Source of the DNA: Siniperca chuatsi
Lineage: Eukaryota; Chordata; Actinopteri; Centrarchiformes; Sinipercidae
Assembly (NCBI RefSeq): GCF_020085105.1
Contig: NC_058045.1
Location: 13,799,833-13,863,832, forward strand
Direction of reading: 5' to 3'
Length of the DNA stretch: 64,000 nucleotides
Shown here: positions 1 to 13,147 of the stretch, one piece after another
How positions within the stretch are numbered: position 1 is the first letter of the stretch
How the letters are laid out: each line of letters opens with the position of its first letter
The notes under the pieces: model-generated
What the model was told of the DNA's origin: nothing
Databases searched by the model: none
What the model saw: the letters and a program-made list of their open reading frames with translations, nothing else
Program-made: the position numbers and the translations under genes

Positions 1-862
1 TATAAACTGTGTAAATGTTCTCTAAAATCAGATTTTAGTATTTTTGTAACATAAAAATTATGAAACCTACTGCTCATTTTACCTGTGCAATGAATTCCAT
101 GTTTTAACTCACTGTGTTAGAGAATTAGTGGTACTCTAATCTGTTTGTGTGATCAGCAGTTTGTGATCACTTTCCTATATTTGTGTCTAAAACTTGAATG
201 TACATACTTAGATGCTTTTGCTTTCTGACTAGCAGCATGCAGACCCACTTTTTATTGCCATGAATCTGTATGCTTTCCTGGTAAGTCTTGCAAAATAAAC
301 TCAGTCAAACCAAGATGTATCTGCTTGATCATCATCTTTTATAAAGGCTGTGAACACACTCTTATTCTTAATAAACGGGAATAAAGTAGGAATTGATATA
401 CTGTAAAGTTAGGTAGGGCTGCAACTAACAATGCTTTTAGTTCCTGATTAGTGTTTGTTTTACAATTAATGTGATGACCTTATGCGATTCAGCAAAAAAG
501 ACGTGCTCCGACTGTCATTTTGTCTTCTAACTTCCTGTCTACACAGGAAGTGGGCATGTGTTGCATTTTGCAGATTGACGTGTGCTGCTTGTGATCACCT
601 TGCGCCTACATTTGAGCAAATATCTGACCAGTTTTATAATATAACATTGTCTACTGACAAACCTTTCAACACTGCTCATGTTTCATCCGATGCTACCTGA
701 ATGCAGCATAACATTCAAAGGAACTGCAGCGACATCTTGAGGCCGTTCGGGTGAATGTAGGCGCACATCGCTACGTTAAATCCCGCGTCCCGTCCTGCCA
801 CGGAAGCAGGGCAGGCAGCGAAAGGAAGGAGCGGCTGTTCCGTCCAGCAGGTCGGCTCAGAA
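1..862. other. Upstream flank of lmf2; possible 3' end of an off-window gene
   Basis: No convincing coding exon is visible. An AATAAA hexamer at 294-299 on the + strand could be the poly(A) signal of a gene ending to the left, but nothing identifies that gene. In human the neighbour of LMF2 on this side is NCAPH2; I could not recognise NCAPH2 sequence here. Short reading frames in the region lack family motifs. Confidence 0.3.
413..480 (+). repeat. Fragment of a hAT-like MITE terminus
   Basis: The run TAGGGCTGCAACTAAC starting near 415 is the terminal sequence of a small teleost DNA transposon family. Longer related copies lie at about 21045-21380 and 36482-36780 in this window. Only one end is present, so this is a truncated copy. 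Confidence 0.45.
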
Positions 863-3800
863 ATGGGGGAAATCATCTTGCCACGGCGCATGTTCCTCTG
901 GTGCATGGCGGTCATCTATCTGGCTGCCTTTGTTTCCCTCTATATGCAGATACCAGGTGAGACTCACTCGGCTGCCTGTGTGGAAGCTAGCTCACTTAAC
1001 TTACTAACGTTACTGATGCGTGTAGCGTTATGTGTTAGCATGTTAGCTGGAAACTTGGCCCTCCGTCTTCCTGCGCTTTTCCTGCTGTCATGGAAGTTTC
1101 TGTGGGCTGCGGTCATAATGGTTTACCTGCTCCTGGCTAACTTTACAAGCTAACAGCCGCTGAGAGAGACCCAACCTGTTGTAAATACGCACACTAATGT
1201 GTTGTACTACAGTACCCAGAAACCCTCTGTTTGTTTGTTTTTATCAGTTGAGGACGCTTCATTTTAGTAGCCCAGCAGAAGTCCAGAAGACGTGGCCCAC
1301 GCCCATGAGTTAAAAGAAATGCCAACATAATTTTCGAGTGCATCGCATTCTCACTTCATTTAAAGCCATTCCAGAAATGTATTTGCAACATTTTTAAACT
1401 GTCTGCAATTGTGAATGAATGGATTTTGAAATGAAGGACATAGAGTATAAATGCAATCACAGAAACTCGATCACATCAAACTATGAAGTATACTTTGTCT
1501 TCCCATGTGTTGTACACACATTGAAATACATGTTGAAATACATTACATTTAAAATGTTGGTCCGGTATTTATTCTTTATATGAGGCTGCTTAACTACAGG
1601 CATTTCTAGCTGGTCTGTGCCAGGTGCTCATTGATCCTGATGATAGTCTATAGTACTGTTAGATCCACTGACAGATACAGACAGAAAACCTGAATAAATG
1701 CATGGAGAAACATAACAAATGCAGATGCTTGCATACAGTGCACAAGGAATCTCCAGTGGTTTGATGTATACAAATTATATGAATCATAGGCACCTTTCTA
1801 AGACGCTTTATGTTGTTGCTTCCCATGTTTATGTCTATTTCTAGGTCTCTATGGTAATGAGGGGTTGTTGCCTGCTCGCTGGCAGCTGCGGTACAGCGGT
1901 AAGCCTCTAGGGGAACAGCTGCTGTCCTCTCCCACCCTGCTGTGGCTGGGACCTCATCTCGGCTTGGACACGCAAACCGCTATGGAGCTGCTGTGTCTTA
2001 TAGGGGCAGTGCTGAGCCTCGCCGCCTTGCTGGTGGAGGCGCTGAGAGACAGCATGGTGTATTTCTGCCTCTGGGCCTTGTACCTGTCCATGTATCAAGT
2101 GAGTTTACAGTGTCCACTGTACACAGTTTTCCTTCACAGGCTGCCGTAGTTGCTGTCATGGTGTCCCCTCCTCTCACTGGCCATTTTTGTTTCTTGTTTC
2201 AGGTGGGCCAGGTTTTTCTCTACTTCCAGTGGTGAGTGATGATTTGTAGATTTGTGGATCTTTATGTTTTATTAACACAACAGTGCTATAAATATCAGCT
2301 GGTTATAGGATCCCGAGATGGTTTTGGCGGTTTGCTGATATGTTTGTCATCCTCGGTCCACTGTTTGTAACATCGTAGTAATGTTTGTCTCTGCTGCTGT
2401 GCAACAACACTGTAGACCTCACTAAATTAGAATGGCAACCTTGGTTCCCTTGTCCTCTCTGTCTGTCTCTTACTTGCCACTCTTTCATTGTTTCTTGTTG
2501 CTCTTTCTACTTATTACTGTCCAGGGACAACTTGCTTCTGGAGACGGGATTCCTCTGTATCCTTGTTGCTCCACTGACATTAATCAGAGGGTCACGAGGG
2601 GTCAGAGAGCATGATGGTGTGACCTTCTGGCTGATCCGCTGGTTGCTCTTCAGGCTCATGTTTGCCTCTGGTGTGGTGAAACTCACGTCACGTTGTCCCA
2701 CATGGTGGGGCCTTACAGGTGTGTATGAGTGTCCGTATGGAGGATGTTCTTTGTGTCCCTTTTATTCTGTTTGTACACTACAAGACAATCTCAAATTGCA
2801 ATAATTTGTAAGTAAGGATGCAAATTGGTTGCAGATGTGTCTTTTAATATGTGCAAAAGCAAAGAGAGAGGACATTGCTACAATTTGAAAGCTGCTATTT
2901 GACTGTTTTTATATTTCCTTTTGTCAGTGAACTATCAGGATCTCGTCTATTTTTCTTGTTTCATTTGATTAAATTTCTTTTCCACTGTGTGTCGAACAGC
3001 TCTGACATATCACTATGAGACTCAGTGTATCCCCACCCCACCAGCCTGGTTTGCTCACCAGTTGCCAGTGTGGTGGCAGAAGCTGAGTGTGGTGGGGACC
3101 TTCGTTATAGAGATCGCTGCACCCCTGCTTTTCTTCAGCCCACTGCGCAGACTCCGGCTTGGGGCTTTTTACTTGCAGGTGGGTAGAAATTCAAGTGCTC
3201 TGTAAAGTTTCTAAATTTCTTTTTACCTTTGCTCAGTGACTGGGGTGTGTTTTGTGTTAACTTTGAATGTTAGCAATCACCTTTGGGTTCATTTACGTTT
3301 CTTAATGCACGGTTAACTTCAGGGTTGTACAGTTGTTAATTCTTAGAAGTTGCACTACTAACTTTCCTCCCAAACTGGCTCTGAAATCTACAATTGGCAA
3401 GCATTGTGCTTAGTAACAAAATAAATAAAATAAAATTTCACTCCTCAAATACCTACCTGGTTTTGTGCAGCAGAAGAAATTATTGGTAATTTTGTTTTGT
3501 TTGTTTTTTTTCTTGTGTAGGTGTTGCTTCAAGTGCTCATCATTTTGACTGGAAACTACAATTTCTTCAACCTGCTGACTTTGACCCTCTGTACGTCTCT
3601 TCTGGACAACCAGCATGTACACTTCTGGCTACGCAAGGCAGACAAGATCAGCAACAATGGTATTATAAACATAACTGCTGAATACATATGCAGTCTACAC
3701 ACATTTGTAAAGTGTAGGAAAATAAGGAAAAACAGTATCACTCTCCCCAGGTCTTAAAGTTTAGGATTTGCTTAAATAATGAAGTATGCATGTAAAAGTT

Positions 3801-6800
3801 CAGATACACATTTAATGCTATAGGTTCAGTGTTGTTTCACAGACATTAATTTTGTCATATGCTGTCATCAGCATACGTCACCATATTAAACACCCACTAT
3901 CACCTACAAAATCAATAAACACACTGTGATTGGGAAAAGTTTGCCATTTTTAAACCTACAGAGGGACACACAGTGAAAGCTTGAAATTGGACCTGAGTGA
4001 TGTTGCCATAGTTTTCTTACTAGAGCATCATCATGCTCTCTCTCTGTTCTGGTCAGACTCCAAGCTGTGTTCGTGTCTGTGTTACATGCTGGAGCTGGCA
4101 GTCTGGTCTCTCATGATCTTCGGAACAATTGTATGCTTTGACCTACAGTTGGATACAACGAAGAGCGTCATCACCTCACGGACAGGTGTGTGTGTGTGTG
4201 AGAGAGAGCGAGAGAGAGAGAAAATAGAATATAAACAATTTAATTTTGCAGTTTGTTTACATTTTTGTCCTTGCAGCATTCACATACCACCAGCTTAACC
4301 AATTTCTGAAGACTGTCACTATCCCCTGTATCTGGATTGGTGTTCTCTCTCTCACCTGGGAGATAGTCACAGCCATGTTCAGGTAGGACTCTATCTGTCT
4401 ATCTATTTGTGTGTCTTTGTGCTTGATTATGTAGTTTTGTTGCATTTTCTGTATTGCATGTTGGTGAGGTACCTCTTTATAGAAAATGTGTTAGTGTGCA
4501 GCGGAAGGACAAAAATAACGTATGTATTGTTTCTCTAGATGTGCGTGTGTCTCTGGTTTCCTGAAGAGGTTTTGTGGAACTGTCCAGTGGACTGTGTTTG
4601 CTGCTGCCACCGCTGCTATGTTCACTATTAGTCTGGTGTGTGCTGTTGGAAATGCAGTAATGGTTGAATTTCATATCATGAAGCTAATGTGTCATGCAGT
4701 TGAACATCATAATTGATCAGCGATATTTCTTCAAACCTGGTTGCTGTCACTCTTTATGTTGGCGCAAGTCAAACTATCAGTGTTTACCATCCCTGATCAT
4801 ATTTTCCCACTTCATCCATCGTTATTATTTCTAATTTCTCATTGCCACAATTTCACCAAAATACTTTCTCTGATGTCATCACTTTCTGACTATGTTCTTC
4901 TGTTCCAGGTGCCATTCACCTACATAGAGTTTGACTCTAATGCCAGGTTGTGGCCTGGAGTACATCGGGCCTATGAGCTGGTGGATCGCTACCAGCTGGT
5001 CAACTCATATGGCCTGTTCAGAAGGATGACCGGGGTCAGTGGGCGGCCAGAGGTTGTCATCGAGGGAAGCAGCGATGGAGTCGTGTGGACCGTGAGAGAA
5101 AAAAGATATCATAGACGATGGGATTAACTGTTATGTTTATGATGACAGGACTGCACAGCTAATTTTATTGAAGCATGCTGTATAAGGTGGTCCTAGTTTG
5201 CACAACCTGTAACTATACAACAATACCATGAAGGAAGTATTATAACAATTCAATTAAGTAAGTAAGTTATTCATATCAGTATATTTCTTCTATTTTCTTC
5301 TAGGAGATTGAGTTTATGTATAAGCCAGGCAACCTAAGTGCACCTCCTCCTGTGGTGACACCTCACCAGCCCAGGTTGGACTGGCAAATGTGGTTTGCTG
5401 CCCTCGGGGCTCATACACAGGCTCCATGGTTCACCAGCCTCATATACCGACTGCTGCAGGGCAAAAGAGATGGTACGCACCCTCAGAGTGCTACAGTTTA
5501 TTTTTTTGCTGCATCTCCTGTCAGTCTTTGATCTCCCTAAAGGACAATTCAACACAGAATCAAATGGAGCAGAAAACTGGCACTGCTCTGCTTTTTTTTT
5601 TTTTTTTTTTTTTGATGGATTAAAACTTTCAAGGACGCTGCACTTCTTGACACACACAAACAGTGATGTCAGAGCAGGCGTTTAGCCATTGTCAGCTTAT
5701 TGACAAGGCCTCCTGTGACGTCACTAATTAGGTTGTGATAAGAAGTGAATCTAGCCCTGGATCATTGCAGCTGTGCTCACACTAATGCACGGTCATGAAC
5801 AGTTTAAATAGCTGCTTCTCACTAAAAGCCTGTATGTGTAGGATTTGAAAACTTATCTTTGGTGACCCCAAAATTATTATTGGTATTATTAAGAGAGAGA
5901 ATGTTGCAGACACCAACGCGTGCACTGCTGCACCATCTTTACTTTGATGAATAACGAAAACATAATAACAATAATTAATGTTAACTCTTAATAAAGTTTT
6001 CCAGCAGCAATTCACAGTATCTTGGACCACAGCTACAGGTACTTTTAAAAGTTTTAACCCACAGAGCACAGTGCAGAAAATGTTCTCTACCCTAAATGAT
6101 TCAGTGTGAAATTACCATTGAAAACATTGTAAGAACAAGCAGATCTCTGAAAGCTTTGTTGTATGTTCTGCAGTGATAGAGTTGATCCAGACAGATGTAT
6201 CTCAGTATCCATTCCACCAGCAGCCTCCTGCCTACCTCCGAGCCCACCGCTACAGATACTGGTTTACTGAACCAAAGGCTGACGGGTCAGTGGTCTCTCT
6301 TTCTCCCTCTGTCTCAGTGTGTTTACATGATTATTCTTGGCTTTGAGGTAACCTGTGTGTGCTGAAAGATGTCACCCAACACACTTTGGAACGTTACGGC
6401 CAAATTCAAACTCAATAAACTGCCACTAACATGATTTATAACATGTTTCAGCATTTTTAAGTTCACTTAATTTTCCCTGTGCAAAGATGCGTCATCAAAA
6501 CATTAATGGAAAAAATGTATATATTAAAGTATATTCTATATTATGTGAAAGGCACAAAGGGTTTGACTGTATTGTACTTAATTCATTGTTATACACTGTC
6601 TGCAACTTTCCTGCTTGTCTGGATGTTGCCGTCCTGGCCTGTTTATTAGAAAATTAGAAGTAACCTTAAATGCACACAAACGACAGGATATTTACTGTTT
6701 GGTCTTTGTTGGCAGTTCTTACCCACAGCGTTGGTGGAGGAGGGTCTATGATGAGGAATTCTATCCCACAGTGCACCTGGGCAACACCTTCCTGGAGAGC

Positions 6801-7413
6801 ATGCTCAACCAATATAAACTCAAGGTAAGTTTTAAAAAAATGAGATCGAAATGAGCAAAGATGTTTTGCTGTATTGACCTTTGTCATAAAGCTTTCATTA
6901 GAAACTATGGGAAACAAGTGAAGAAGGGTGTCCCTTTGAAATGTCCCTTTTCATTCTTTAATCTATCCAATATTAATCCAGTATTGATTAATATTCATCT
7001 TTATTTGTGTGTAGGACAAATCATCACCACATCGTATGTCCAACACCACTGTTGCCCGGGCGGTGAGGTGGGTGCGCTCTAAGGTCAGAGGTGTTCCTGC
7101 CCACATACTAATCTGGACCCTGATTGTCTGCAGCACCGCCTTCTGTCTGCTCCAGGGATTGCAAAACAGGAACAAACACACGACTGTGAACAATCACACA
7201 GAAAATGTGTCTAACGGCTCTTCAGACCATTTTGGGAAGTCAGATGAACAGCAGGCAGCGGAGGAGGAGGAGAAGGAAGATGAAGAGGACCGCGAAGATG
7301 AGGTGGAGGAGGTCGAAGGAGGGGAGAAAGACGATGAAGAGGATGAGGCACGAGAGGAGGAGGAGGAAGACAGGACAGAAAAAGATGAGATCCCCCGAAA
7401 GAGAAAGTTTTGA
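863..7413 (+). CDS. lmf2: Lipase maturation factor 2, 14 coding exons
   Basis: Multi-pass ER membrane protein of the lipase maturation factor family; the paralogue LMF1 is needed for folding of dimeric lipases in the ER. Exons: 863-956, 1845-2098, 2203-2231, 2525-2718, 3000-3178, 3521-3659, 4057-4185, 4277-4382, 4539-4635, 4909-5091, 5304-5472, 6174-6285, 6716-6824, 7015-7413. All junctions are GT-AG and the phases close to 730 residues (human about 707). Family landmarks seen are [54 protein letters not shown] and [15 protein letters not shown]. The first ATG ([11 protein letters not shown]) is followed at once by a hydrophobic membrane segment. After a final membrane segment ([17 protein letters not shown]) the tail is a long Glu/Asp-rich stretch ending KRKF, more acidic than I expect for the mammalian protein. 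The gene converges on miox. Confidence 0.97.
5589..5613 (+). repeat. Poly(T) tract in lmf2 intron 11
   Basis: An uninterrupted run of T in the intron after the exon ending at 5472. It could be the reverse tail of an old retroposon or a simple homopolymer; nothing beside it identifies an element. Confidence 0.6.
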
Positions 7414-8334
7414 AAAAGATGCAGGTAATCCCGTAGTAGACTGTTTTCACCACCTGCCTTCATAAAAAAATGACCAAAATGACCAAAGAAGTTGTTCTCT
7501 GTATATTTGTATTTCCTGATCAGCCAATTATGGAAAAATAAGTTTATTTGCCTTCTCCCACCTACACCTTATTACAGTACATTGTTCATATATTAGTTAT
7601 ATCAGAAAGCAATCACTCTATTCAGCAGATCTTTCCAGGTGTTTATAGATTTTAAAACCTTCCTGGTTCTGACTTATGTTGATTCAAAGTGAAATCTAGT
7701 CATCAGATCAAATCATGCTCAAAGTAGAGAGGAAATTTATAATATAAGGTGGGTTCTGTTTTACCCATCAAGAGAGTAAATGTGTGTTGTTCATGTTACT
7801 CTTTGTCTACTGTTATTGGTGTGTTGCACTTGTATGTAAGTGTGTGTGTTTGCTTAAGGTATTTTATTTGTGTCACTGTGGTCTCTTGCCTCTTGCTGTA
7901 CAGAACTAAAACAATTCTGCACTTTCTTTTTTTTTTTTTTTTTTACGAATGTGTCTTGTTTCTGTCAGTATTAGAAATTAAACATCACAAATTAATGTAG
8001 TGCTTTTTAAAAGGTTTTTATAACATTAAAATACAATAAAATAGAAATGCATTTCTGTATATTTTTATTTGAAAATGTGTAACAATCATGAGTGGTTTAT
8101 TTATTTTTATATATATATATGTGTGTGTGTGTGTGTCTGTATACATAAGATATATACAGTTACTCAGGTTATATTCTGAGTAGCTTGATAGAAATATAGT
8201 CAGTGATAAGTATTATGTGTCTACAGGAGGTACTAAATCCAGCTTTAGTGTTATAAAGTTACTTAGCATATGTAATCATCCTCTGTATCAGCTGATTCAT
8301 GACAACATAGTGTTGCTGTTGAATTGTGTCTGTT
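7414..8334. other. Convergent 3' untranslated regions of lmf2 and miox
   Basis: The gap between the two stop codons holds no coding signal. A + strand AATAAA at 8035-8040 fits the end of the lmf2 transcript. Overlapping minus-strand AATAAA hexamers near 8097-8106 fit the end of the miox transcript. If both are used, the transcripts end within about 60 bp of each other. A poly(T) run near 7925-7944 and a TA/TG microsatellite at about 8108-8139 also lie here. Poly(A) site use is inference. Confidence 0.4.
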
Positions 8335-11300
8335 TCACCACTTCAGTATTCCAGGACAGTACTTGTCGATCAGAGACTGGTAGTAAGGCTTCAGCTTGTC
8401 GACATCAGGCAGATCTGTTGTCTTTGTGTACAGGTCAAATTTGCTGTGGAAAGGATGGAAGATGCAGCTTCTGAAAGCAGCGAGCAGGATAATACTAGGG
8501 AGGTAATGGCAAGATACTCACTTGAACCTTTGGACCCAGGGCAGCATGTGCAGGTCTTTGTCACTGCACAGGTGCATGTAGTCTCCATGGGAGTGCCACG
8601 GATAGAATGAATGGAAGCGAATCATGTACAAACCCTGAAGAGAGAGGAAAAAGTAGATCCATAACTGAGCAGCTTTTCTGCCAGTCAAGACCTTAGCAAT
8701 GCTTATAACAAATTTCACATTTGTGTTTCAGTAGTTGATGTCCCAAAACATAACTTTAACAATCATTTAATGTAATCATTTTGTCACCTCCTCTGGAATG
8801 GAGCAGTTGTTGAACTTCATAACTCTGTAGAGATACTCTGAAGACAACAATGCAGGAGTTCAGGTACAGTATCGTTGATAAACAGGCACTTCACTAGCAG
8901 TACACATTTTCTTATGGCTGAATGTGATGACGTCTCATACCATCATGGCCCCAGGACATGAAGACACTGTCGAGCCCATGGTTTGGTTCATAGATCCCAT
9001 ATTCAGTACTAAAGAGAGGAGAAAAAATCATTATGTAACAGGCCAAACTCCCAGTACATCAAACAACCAGCCTTTACATCAGGTGTTGTCGATAATTGTA
9101 GTGCTGAAATAAACAAGGATATTTAGAGTACATTTAAAGGCACTGTATTTTGTTCCATTCATTAAAACTGATGGATTATGGACTACAGATACCGAGTGGA
9201 TAATTTAACTGGGTGTTTTTAAAGTAAAGGCAAAAAATTCAGAAGTGTATTTACAATGTAGAGGACGGAGGACACATGCTGTGTATCTGGGTAAATCCTT
9301 AGGTTGGTATTATGCACTTTTGAGGAGATGACTGGTTGGCTAAATGTCATAAGCTTCATATTTCAAGTAACCATGCCAACATGATAATGTAACATGGAAA
9401 TACCAACTTGTAGCTGGGATTTTTGTCGTCTGGGTTATCCAGGAAGGTATTGTGTCTGAACACAATGGAGTTTTGAAACTTGCAGCCCACTGGGAAGGTG
9501 TCGCCTACTACAGCCCACTGCAGAGCGCACACATAGACTGCTATTAGAATTAATTGGATCTCTCCATGTATATTAAATAAAATTAAGAATGTTAGGGGTT
9601 ATTGTAATAATGATAATCACTTATCAAAACAGAGTTCAAGCATGCCTCACATAAAGAGACAAAAAGGAGCGAAGAGGGGTCATAGAAATAACATTGAGAG
9701 TATTGAGAAGACAAATTGAACTCATTCTTCAGTGAGGTTGTTCAGGCACCCTAATGGAACTGTAAAACAAAACTTCTTCCCCTGTGTTGAACCTGTCTCC
9801 TACCTGTGGTTCATCCCAAAGAGCCATGGTCTTCCCAACATCATGGATCAGACCTACCAAATGGAACCAGTCTGGAGAGGAACAGTGAACACATATTTAC
9901 CAGACTTCTGTATGTGTTTGTACACAGTCTCTGTGTGTGTATTCTGTCTCTCTCCCTGTATAGTACCTTTGTCTGGGTGTGCTTGGCGGATGCCCTCAGC
10001 AGTCTGGAAGGCGTGGAAGGAGTTTGGGAAGTCCACATCAGGATCAGACTCGTCCACCAGCTGGTCTAGAGACATGATGGCGTCCATCATCCCCATCTGA
10101 GTGTGGTTGCAGCCGGCCCATTCAGAATGCTGCATAGTCACAGTATTATAACTTACTATAATTTACTAAATGCTGCTTTCTGTTGAATTTTCAGGGATAG
10201 AGGGATCAGGTTTGTCTGCTGTTAACTTGAAAATGAGTTCATGTGTTATTGGAAACTTTTGCTTTATTCAAATGAGGCCCATCTGCTGTATGTTTTTGTG
10301 TGAATAACCAAATGCATCCAGTGAACAGCAATAGCAGTGACGTTATTCGCCAGTCACCTCTTATACGCTACATGTTACATAAAACTAAAAGGGCACCCCT
10401 CTTTTAATATTAACAACATTCTCCAATATCCCACACAGTTCTGAACTACAGTCCCAGGGTAGGTGGCCATGGCTGGGTCTCATATATAAAACAGGAAAGT
10501 GTCCCTGTGTGACCTTTGGGAGAAGTGAAAATGAGGTTAGTTAAATAACATTTAGTCCAGACAGAACGTCTATTGGCTCTTTGTCTTTCACTTCAGAGGA
10601 CTGGACGACATTTGTTTGCTCAGTCTGACAGGACCACTCGGTCATCCAGAGCAAAGCAGAAATTCCCAAAATACAAAGAAAATACAAAATCAGTGTGATT
10701 TAGTGCAAGATAAGTTACATAAAATAGCATCACTGATATTTGACACAGAAAAAAACCCTTTTGATGCACCATCCCATTTAATTTAATATTGGCTGTGTTT
10801 CATTCCCCCCAATATCTCAGTAAAGAAGCTCCTGTTGACACTTTGCTGAAGTTCTGTGCACTTGCTGTTTTTGCTCCTGATTTACTCACCTTTTGCTTGA
10901 CAAAGTCCAGCGTCTGGCTGGTGTGCATCAGCTTGTATGTGTTGAACACACGGTCAATCAGACTGCCACTCTGTAACATGCACACACACACACATGCAAC
11001 ACAACAACAGATTTACAGCATCTCAGGTTCAAAAAATACTATTGACTTAACTTTTAATAACTTCACATGAAATCTTCTACTGCAGAAATGTATTTTGGCA
11101 AAGACCGCTGCACAATAAAAGGTAATTAGATGGAGCTACTTACCACTACTAAAATAGTAGTATATTTTTAAATATTATTAAATTAAAAAGTAGTCCATGT
11201 GTGAACACAAACATATTTTATTACTTCACTAACTATTTAAGAGTGAAGGAACATAGGATGTAAAACAATATACACCACTGTTGAACACACAACTGAATGA

Positions 11301-12590
11301 TTACAAGTTTCTGTGTCAGCCAAAAGAACTGGTGTTGAGCAACTTCTGCATTACTTTCAAAAACTAGTGATACTCAGCAATGTTTTATGTATTGCAATGT
11401 ATAAAAATACTCAGGGAGGGTTAACCAGTGCAAGAAGAGAAGTTAATTTAAAGCCCCCCTCCTGTGACACAGTGAGTGTGATTAAGGTATTAACAGGAGA
11501 ATCATACAGAGCTGTGCATGTTTCAATTGGCAAAACTCAATTACAACACTCTTACAGCACTTAGGTAAACACACACGTAGGGAAATCACTGGTCTACAGG
11601 GCAAATAAAGAGCAATGTTCTGCTGATTGAAACAGACTCCGCTCTTCATCCATCATCATCCCTGGCCCTCATGATTGAGACTGAATAGGGGGAATAATCA
11701 TAGATCACTTCTTGAGATGCATTGTTTCTGAGAATTTTTTATAATTTTGTTTATATGCTGCATTCAACTGTAAGTCAGATTCCCCTCTCCTTAGCAGAAA
11801 ATATTCAAGTTCCCCTCTCAGTCTTTACTTCAGAGATCAGGTACATTTTACCCATTTCCTTAAACCTGAATTCACAAAGTGATGCCAAACAAACACATGG
11901 ATGTAATGTAGTTGACAATCACTAATATGAATAAAATTACATCCTTTTAAAAACACTGTCTTTTTACATATATGGCAAACAGTATTGCTGCATAATTGTA
12001 ACACTCCCATAACTGTAATAACGCTGTGTTTCTCACCTCTGTATTAATGCAGCATTAAATAAGTATCATCAGCTGAAGAGGGTCTTTGAATGCTTACCTC
12101 AAAGTTTCTGTAGTCTTCCTTCTCTTTGGTTTCATTCATCTTCACATTTGGCCGATATACCAGAGATGGGTCTGGACCCTGCAGTTGAAATAAGTACAGA
12201 AAACATTTTCAGGTTTTACAAAGATGAATAACGTCGTCTCCTTCTTCTTTTGGCTGCTCCCTGTAGGGGTCACCCCAGTGGATCATCTGTTTCCATCTGG
12301 CTGGCAAACCGGGCCCCACCTAACCCAGCATGGAGATCTGATGATCTGCATATTTGATCTGGCATAGGCTTTTTATGCTGGATGCCCTTCCTGATGCAGC
12401 CTTTCCCATTTATCCGGGCTTGGGACCGGCAATTAGGAATGCACTGGCTTGTGCATCCCCAGTGGCTGGGGAGCAACACAAAGATGAATAACATATATGC
12501 TTTCAAAAGAAATGTACGAGTAGTTAAAAATAGATAAATATGTAAAAATGATAACACTGAAGTCACACATACGATGCTGATGACCCTCAT
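8335..12590 (-). CDS. miox: Myo-inositol oxygenase, 10 coding exons
   Basis: Cytosolic di-iron enzyme that cleaves myo-inositol to D-glucuronate, the first committed step of inositol catabolism, mainly in kidney. Exons in transcript order: 12590-12573, 12178-12098, 10970-10890, 10129-9967, 9871-9804, 9517-9408, 9008-8941, 8837-8788, 8634-8522, 8443-8335. The phases close to 286 residues (human 285). Iron ligands of the HD-domain fold are all present, shifted by one from human: His99 in SFHAFQTAEGIR, His124-Asp125 in HLVGLIHDVGK, His195 in SWGHDEYLYRV, His221 in RFHSFYPWH, Asp254 in NKFDLYTK. DESDPDVDFPNS is also intact. Exon 1 codes only MRVISI. The donor after 9408 (GTTGGT) is weak but is the only site keeping frame. 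Intron 1 carries a SINE-like insertion. The enzyme should be functional. Confidence 0.97.
12233..12477 (+). mobile_element. SINE-like retroposon in miox intron 1 with 15-bp target-site duplication
   Basis: A 245-bp dispersed repeat with the recognisable teleost motifs GGGGTCACCCCAGTGGATCA, GCCCTTCCTGATGCAGCC and TTATCCGGGCTTGGGACCGG. It is bounded on both sides by the identical 15-mer ACAAAGATGAATAAC, at 12218-12232 and 12478-12492. That is a perfect target-site duplication and marks a single retroposition event. I know the repeat as common across fish genomes but cannot name its family with certainty. Confidence 0.75.
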
Positions 12591-12652
12591 GGCTGACAGA
12601 TGAAGTCTGTGTTGTGTTGTGTTGGTCCTCTGGAGCTGTCTGCCCGCAGGCC

Positions 12653-12660
12653 TATATATA
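12653..12660 (-). promoter_or_regulatory. Candidate TATA box of miox
   Basis: TATATATA lies about 65 bp upstream of the miox start codon in the minus-strand direction. With usual spacing, transcription would start near 12625, giving a 5' leader of roughly 35 nt. This fits a tissue-restricted gene. The position is seen; the use is inferred. Confidence 0.5.
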
Positions 12661-13117
12661 TCCTGCTCGTTTCAACAGTAATGTTTTTGACCTGCACTGC
12701 AGGTCTACATATAGTGCACGCCAATGTCCAGTCACACTTTAACCAAACCTCATCTAATGGGGTACCCTGTGTTGAACCTTGACCTTGTGTACAAGTGTGT
12801 GTGTGTCCATCCCAGGAAGAGTTTTTCAATAATCAGCAGGTTACCTGTTTGGACTGATGTAGAATGACTCAGTAGTTTTTTGTTCCACAGTTTAGTTGTT
12901 TATTTTTAACTATATCATATATTTAATTATTGAAAAAAGCACATTTACACAGATTTATAAGTCAAGAAAATCACACACAAATAAAACAAAACCAAATAAG
13001 CCGCCGTGGGTACATCTTCATATTTCTGGGTATTGACCCCATTACATAACACACAACAGGATCTGAATGGTGATTTCTCAGTATCAAATCCTGGTTCACG
13101 GTGTCAGTTTGATCAAA

Positions 13118-13147
13118 CCCGCGCGCATGCACACACACACACACACA
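13118..13147. repeat. (CA)n microsatellite with CG/TG-rich head
   Basis: A short alternating purine-pyrimidine tract of CG, CA and (AC)n repeats between miox and adm2. The surrounding bases show no gene. Confidence 0.7.

Noticed and set aside
7194-7463. Minus-strand Ser-rich frame opposite the last lmf2 exon
   Set aside because: It is the complement of the acidic GAG/GAA tract of lmf2 and has no independent support.
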